From assembly GCA_007118445.1 (NCBI GenBank), contig SKRP01000276.1, positions 1 to 8,989 on the forward strand: a stretch of DNA of 8,989 bases, written 5' to 3'. The notes under the pieces are model-generated. The model was given only the letters and a program-made list of their open reading frames with translations, did not search any database and was not told the origin of the DNA. Both the position numbers and the translations under genes were made by a program. The first letter of the stretch is position 1; each line of letters starts with the position of its first letter. This document shows positions 5,887-8,989 of this stretch, in pieces. The stretch is from Natronohydrobacter sp. Its GTDB lineage: Bacteria > Pseudomonadota > Alphaproteobacteria > Rhodobacterales > Rhodobacteraceae.

Positions 5887-7452
5887 TCAGAAATCCGTTG
5901 GCGCTCCGCCCTCGCTCTTGCGGCGGGCGACAAAATCCAGCAAGGCGTCGCGCCGGTCCCCGGCCAGGTCGGGCGGCGTGAAACTGGTGACGATGTTGCG
6001 ATAGATGCCATGGGCGCGGGTGATCGTATCGGTCGCCCCGTCGCGTTCCCAGGCTTCATAATTGCGCCAGTCAGACAGAAACGGCGCATAAAACGCCGTT
6101 TCATATCGCTCCCGCGTGTGTTCTGTTCCGAAGAAATGCCCGCCTGAACCCACCTCCCGGATCGCATCAAGCGCCAGGGCGTCCGGCGTGGTTTCATTCA
6201 GCATCGGCTCGAAATAGCGCTGGATCATCTGCAGCATCTCGCAATCCATCACGAATTTCTCGGGGCTGGCGATCAGCCCGCCCTCCAGCCACCCGGCTGC
6301 GTGATAGACAAGGTTGGACCCGGACTGCACTGCGGCCCAGAGGCTGTTGCAGGTCTCCCACATGGCCTGCGCGTCAGGGATATTGGCTGTGCAGACCCCG
6401 GAAGAGCGCAGCGGCAAGCCATAGAAGCGCGCCAGCTGGCCGGTCATCTGGGTGGCGCGCATATATTCGGGCGTGCCGAAAGCCGGGGCGCCGGAGCGCA
6501 TATCGACATTCGAGGTGAAGGTTCCGATGGCGACCGGCGTGCCGGGGGCCGCGTATTGCAGCAGCGCAATCGCGCAGAGCGATTCAGCAAGCGATTGCGC
6601 CACAGCGCCTGCCAATGTGACCGGGGCCATGGCCCCTGCGAGCGTGAAAGGGGTGACCACCACAGGCTGACCGCGCCGCGCCAGTCTGAGCGCGCCGTCG
6701 ATCATCGGGAAGTCATGGCGCAGCGGCGAGACCGAATTGATATTGGTATACATGCGCGGGGCAGCGTCGAAATCGTCATGGCTGAGGCCCGCAGCGATGC
6801 GCACCATCTCCATCGCATCCTCGACCCGCTCGCGACCAAGGCTGTAGCAATGCACCACCTTGTCGGTCAGGATCAGCTTTTCCGCGATACAGTCCAGATG
6901 GCGGATCGCAGGATGAATATCGACCGGCTCGACCGGATAGCCGCCAGCAACATGGATGCAATTGAAGCTCTGCGTCAGCATCAGGAATTCGCGGAAGGTC
7001 TGGAAATCGCCCGTGCGTTTGCCGCGCTGCATGTCCCAGCTGGAGGGCGGCGACGAGACATTGACGAAAGCCATATGCCCGTCGCCGATGCGCACGGCGC
7101 GGTCAGGGTTGCGCGGTGTGATCGTGAAGGCCCCGGGCGTGCGCGCCAGCATCGCCATGACAAAATCGCCATCCATGCGGACATTGTGACCGTCCACGCG
7201 GCAGCCTGCTTCGCGAAACAGCCCGAGCGCTTCATCGTTCAGGAACTCGACGCCGATTTCGGACAGGATATGCAAGGCGGCCTGGTGGATGGCCTCCACG
7301 CCCTCTGCGGGCAAAGGTTCCGTCGGTCGATCAGAATTGACGGGCACACGCCAGGCAAGCTGGTCCAGCCGGAAGCCCTGTTTGCGGCGGGCGTTCCCAC
7401 TGCGCCCCCCGGAACGGCTGCGCTTCGCTTCAGAAGCAGTTTCTGAACACAT
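5887..7452 (-). CDS. Trimethylamine methyltransferase family protein (MttB-like, non-pyrrolysine)
   Basis: This 521-residue protein belongs to the MttB/COG5598 superfamily. In known members this TIM-barrel enzyme moves a methyl group from a quaternary or tertiary amine to a corrinoid protein. Residues 1-26 form a basic Ser/Arg/Gly arm common in Rhodobacteraceae paralogues. The catalytic body runs from about 48 to 515, with family blocks such as LHILSEIGVEF (60-70), HVAGGYPVEPVDIHP (167-181), RMYTNINSVSPL (233-244), TPFTLAGAMAPVTLAGA (267-283) and SNLVYHAAGWLEGGL (379-393). The frame is continuous with no internal TAG, so it is not the pyrrolysine enzyme and trimethylamine is not the expected substrate. 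Known non-Pyl relatives act on glycine betaine and similar compounds. ATG 7452 has AAAGG 6 nt upstream; the 62-residue upstream extension is not family-like. An XRE regulator precedes it by 109 bp on the same strand. No corrinoid protein gene is in the window. Confidence 0.9.
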   Translation of the reverse strand: MCSETASEAKRSRSGGRSGNARRKQGFRLDQLAWRVPVNSDRPTEPLPAEGVEAIHQAALHILSEIGVEFLNDEALGLFREAGCRVDGHNVRMDGDFVMAMLARTPGAFTITPRNPDRAVRIGDGHMAFVNVSSPPSSWDMQRGKRTGDFQTFREFLMLTQSFNCIHVAGGYPVEPVDIHPAIRHLDCIAEKLILTDKVVHCYSLGRERVEDAMEMVRIAAGLSHDDFDAAPRMYTNINSVSPLRHDFPMIDGALRLARRGQPVVVTPFTLAGAMAPVTLAGAVAQSLAESLCAIALLQYAAPGTPVAIGTFTSNVDMRSGAPAFGTPEYMRATQMTGQLARFYGLPLRSSGVCTANIPDAQAMWETCNSLWAAVQSGSNLVYHAAGWLEGGLIASPEKFVMDCEMLQMIQRYFEPMLNETTPDALALDAIREVGSGGHFFGTEHTRERYETAFYAPFLSDWRNYEAWERDGATDTITRAHGIYRNIVTSFTPPDLAGDRRDALLDFVARRKSEGGAPTDF

Positions 7453-7561
7453 GACCGACCTTTCGCATCTGCAATCCCGCCAAGGGTAGGGGCGCAGGAT
7501 TTGCTCTGGCAAGCCGAGTCTTGACAACAGATGCGCGCAAATGGCGCGGGGCGAAACCTGG

Positions 7562-8398
7562 TCAGACAGCTCTGAGCGCGCGCATCCAGTCGGCGGCTGC
7601 ATGGGCGTGGATCTCGGCAGCGCGGATATGCCCGTCAAAGCCCTGCGCCAATTCGCGGATCAGCCGTTTCGAGCGGATCAGCAGATAGACATCGCCCGCA
7701 TAGAACGCCGCGCGGGTATAGCCGAACAGCGTCATCGGCGGGGCAAAGCGCTTGCGCCCGTCAAACAGATACATGCGAAAGGCCGGATAGAGTTCATCGA
7801 CCGTGCGCGCGATATGGTCGATCTGACGCTGGCGCTCGCGAACCGGCAGGCCCTGCCAGACCCCAGCGCCTGCCGCGAATATCTCGAAGCTCTGGACCGG
7901 CATGCACATCTCGATATCGGCCTCTGGCGCGCGCGACAGGCGCAGGCGGCGCTGCGTCTGGGCCTGCAGGCGGCGCTTTTCCTGCTCAGAGCTCTGCGCC
8001 TGAAAGCTGATGATTTCGGGCGTGCGCATCAGGTCGGGCAGCAGCGCAGGCACATAGCGGATTTTCTGGCCTGTGGCTTCCTCGTGCCAGCGCTCCATCG
8101 CGGTGCGGCTTTCTTCATCCAGCGCCGCTTCGGTTTCGACCGCGTCAAAGCTCTGCGTTGCGGTGCCGCTGTCTTCGGACAGGCCCAGAAGCCAGTCGGT
8201 CGAAACCTGGAACTGCGCCGCGATCGACAGCAGCGTTTCCGCGCGCGGCAGTCGCGGGTCCGGTCCGGTCAGAAGCTGCGACAGGGCCGAGCGATCAATG
8301 CCAATCGCCGCCGCAAAGCCCGATTGCGTCTGTCCCGACTGTGCCAGCAACTGCACCAGCCGTTTGCGGAACAGCGCCGACGATTCGCGTTTTCCCAT
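7562..8398 (-). CDS. XRE-family helix-turn-helix transcriptional regulator
   Basis: This is a 278-residue regulator. Residues about 10-73 are an XRE/Cro-type HTH: RKRLVQLLAQSG, QSGFAAAIGIDRSALSQLLTG as the two recognition helices, then PRAETLLSIAAQFQVSTDWLLGL, a typical end of the domain. After a charged linker (75-112) comes a C-terminal region of about 165 residues with YVPALLPDLMRTPE and FGYTRAAFYAGDVYLLIR, followed by a helix QGFDGHIRAAEIHAHAAADW. This faintly resembles the ligand-sensing C-terminal domains of other XRE regulators (DUF5753-like); I hold that loosely. ATG 8398 is preceded by a GGA-containing site 8 nt upstream. It is divergent from the desaturase and upstream of the mttB-like gene, and the 8-bp inverted repeat at 8418-8454 lies just before its start. 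It probably controls both transcription units. Confidence 0.9.
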   Translation of the reverse strand: MGKRESSALFRKRLVQLLAQSGQTQSGFAAAIGIDRSALSQLLTGPDPRLPRAETLLSIAAQFQVSTDWLLGLSEDSGTATQSFDAVETEAALDEESRTAMERWHEEATGQKIRYVPALLPDLMRTPEIISFQAQSSEQEKRRLQAQTQRRLRLSRAPEADIEMCMPVQSFEIFAAGAGVWQGLPVRERQRQIDHIARTVDELYPAFRMYLFDGRKRFAPPMTLFGYTRAAFYAGDVYLLIRSKRLIRELAQGFDGHIRAAEIHAHAAADWMRALRAV

Positions 8399-8417
8399 GC
8401 GGAGTATCCATCCCTTA

Positions 8418-8454
8418 TGCTGTCTTTAGTGAACATATTTTTTTATAGACAGCA
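8418..8454. promoter_or_regulatory. Divergent operator candidate: 8-bp inverted repeat with AT-rich core
   Basis: Perfect arms TGCTGTCT (8418-8425) and AGACAGCA (8447-8454) flank a 21-bp spacer that is the most AT-rich stretch in this part of the window, including a seven-T run. The element starts 20 bp from the XRE start and ends 88 bp from the desaturase start. A regulator dimer could control both directions from here. The repeat is seen directly. The binding protein is inferred to be the adjacent XRE regulator. Confidence 0.5.
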
Positions 8455-8542
8455 ATCTTCTTGAATAGTGGCGAGAACACTCGCGTTGCAGGCGCGGCAG
8501 TTTGGGGCCACCGTCTGCCAAACACCAATAAAGGGATGGACC
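8455..8542 (+). promoter_or_regulatory. Desaturase 5' leader with two small hairpins
   Basis: The leader contains a 5-bp stem with a 4-nt loop (8471-8484) and a 6-bp stem GTTTGG/CCAAAC with a 12-nt loop (8500-8523). The second ends 8 nt before the ribosome site AAGGG (8531-8535). It could modulate translation, but both stems are short enough to be chance. Confidence 0.2.
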
Positions 8543-8989
8543 GTGCGCCGGATCGAATGGCCCACAATAGCTTTGATCGTGGCCTGCTACGGGCTGTGGG
8601 TCTTGGCGGGTGCATGGCTCTGGCCTGTCACTCCGACATTCGCGCTGGCGCTCATGGCTGTGATGGCGGCGCTGCATTCGTCACTGGTGCATGAAAACCT
8701 GCACGGTCACCCGACGCGCAATCGCTGGGTGAATGAGGCGCTGGTCGCGTTACCCTTGTCATTGATCTACCCGTATCGGCGCTATCAGGCCACGCATCTG
8801 GCCCATCACCATGATGCCCGCCTGACCGATCCGTTTGACGACCCGGAATCCTATTACAAGGCCCGTTGGGCGCATGAGAGGATGCCGCGCTGGCTGCAAA
8901 GCGTGCTGCGGGTCAACAACACGATGGTCGGGCGCATCATCCTCGGCCCAATACTGGGCGCGGCCGGGTTCCTGCGGCTCGAAGCGCAG
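8543..8989 (+). CDS. Membrane fatty acid desaturase family protein (3' truncated by the window edge)
   Basis: The first 149 residues of a di-iron membrane desaturase are present, and the frame is open to the last base. Start GTG 8543 has AAGGG 7 nt upstream; an ATG at 8536 is in another frame. Residues 8-28 and 33-48 are hydrophobic membrane helices. The first histidine box is H50-E-N-L-H54-G-H56 and the second is H85-L-A-H88-H89-H90, both typical of FA_desaturase (PF00487) enzymes. The third box and remaining helices lie outside the window. A LTDPFDDPESYY segment (94-105) follows the second box. Family members use O2 and an electron donor to desaturate or hydroxylate lipid or membrane substrates. 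The gene is divergent from an XRE regulator and an MttB-like enzyme, so its real substrate may not be a fatty acid. Confidence 0.9.
   Translation, partial: MRRIEWPTIALIVACYGLWVLAGAWLWPVTPTFALALMAVMAALHSSLVHENLHGHPTRNRWVNEALVALPLSLIYPYRRYQATHLAHHHDARLTDPFDDPESYYKARWAHERMPRWLQSVLRVNNTMVGRIILGPILGAAGFLRLEAQ

Noticed and set aside
5876..5893. Short direct repeat GTCAGAA-N3-GTCAGAA over the MttB-like stop.
   Set aside because: Two 7-bp copies spaced by 3 bp are compatible with chance, and no role is suggested by the context.
5787..5981. A 64-residue plus-strand frame just after hemP.
   Set aside because: More than half overlaps the 3' end of the MttB-like gene antisense, the product is Arg/Pro/Ala-rich with no domain, and no ribosome site is evident.
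6301..7446. A 381-residue plus-strand frame.
   Set aside because: It is antisense to the well-supported MttB-like gene. Its His/Arg/Asp-rich composition is typical of a GC-rich shadow frame.
5887..7452. Pyrrolysine-containing trimethylamine methyltransferase.
   Set aside because: There is no in-frame amber codon and no pyl genes are in the window. The protein belongs to the non-pyrrolysine part of the superfamily.
7541..8464. A 307-residue plus-strand frame.
   Set aside because: It is antisense to the XRE regulator, whose HTH is clear, and has no recognisable domain or ribosome site.

Overview
The window looks like a piece of a chromosome from an alphaproteobacterium of the Rhodobacteraceae (roseobacter/Rhodobacter group). 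This rests on the high GC content, with strong GC codon bias and long open shadow frames, and on the gene types present: an MttB-family methyltransferase with a basic Arg/Gly-rich N-terminus, a HemP whose C-terminal block is typical of this family, and an XRE regulator beside a membrane desaturase. No rRNA, tRNA, CRISPR array, insertion sequence or phage gene was seen.

Layout from left to right. (1) A LysR-type regulator (+) is preceded by a textbook ATTC-N9-GAAT operator. It converges on a calcineurin-like metallophosphoesterase (-) across a gap of about 320 bp that holds only hairpins. (2) Upstream of the phosphoesterase lies about 310 bp with no confident gene, then a DUF427 protein (-). 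(3) Divergent from DUF427 is a secreted protein (+). Its architecture is a signal peptide, a domain resembling Ivy (inhibitor of vertebrate lysozyme), a peptidoglycan-binding-like segment and two Trp-Ser-Cys repeats, with six cysteines that can form three pairs. A sigma70-like promoter sits just upstream. (4) At about 4650-5370 lie two decayed fragments placed head to head. One is the C-terminal end of an FbpB-type ferric iron ABC permease (-). The other is the C-terminal half of an FbpA-type ferric-binding protein (+). Both lack their 5' ends, as if one deletion removed the centre of a divergent fbpA/fbpB pair. (5) An apparently intact hemP (+) follows, with an inverted repeat upstream. (6) The right part holds an XRE regulator followed by an MttB-family methyltransferase, both (-). 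A membrane desaturase (+) is divergent from them and is cut by the window edge. The intergenic region carries a perfect 8-bp inverted repeat.

How the genes may work together (inference). The XRE regulator, methyltransferase and desaturase form a divergent, probably co-regulated unit that could act on a methylated amine or a membrane substrate. Nothing in the window supplies the corrinoid protein that such a methyltransferase would need. The fbp fragments plus hemP mark an iron-acquisition locus that lost ferric ABC uptake but kept HemP. The secreted Ivy-like protein is probably an envelope protein facing lysozyme or peptidoglycan. The most unusual items are this fusion, whose lysozyme-blocking loop is altered, and the head-to-head fbp remnants.
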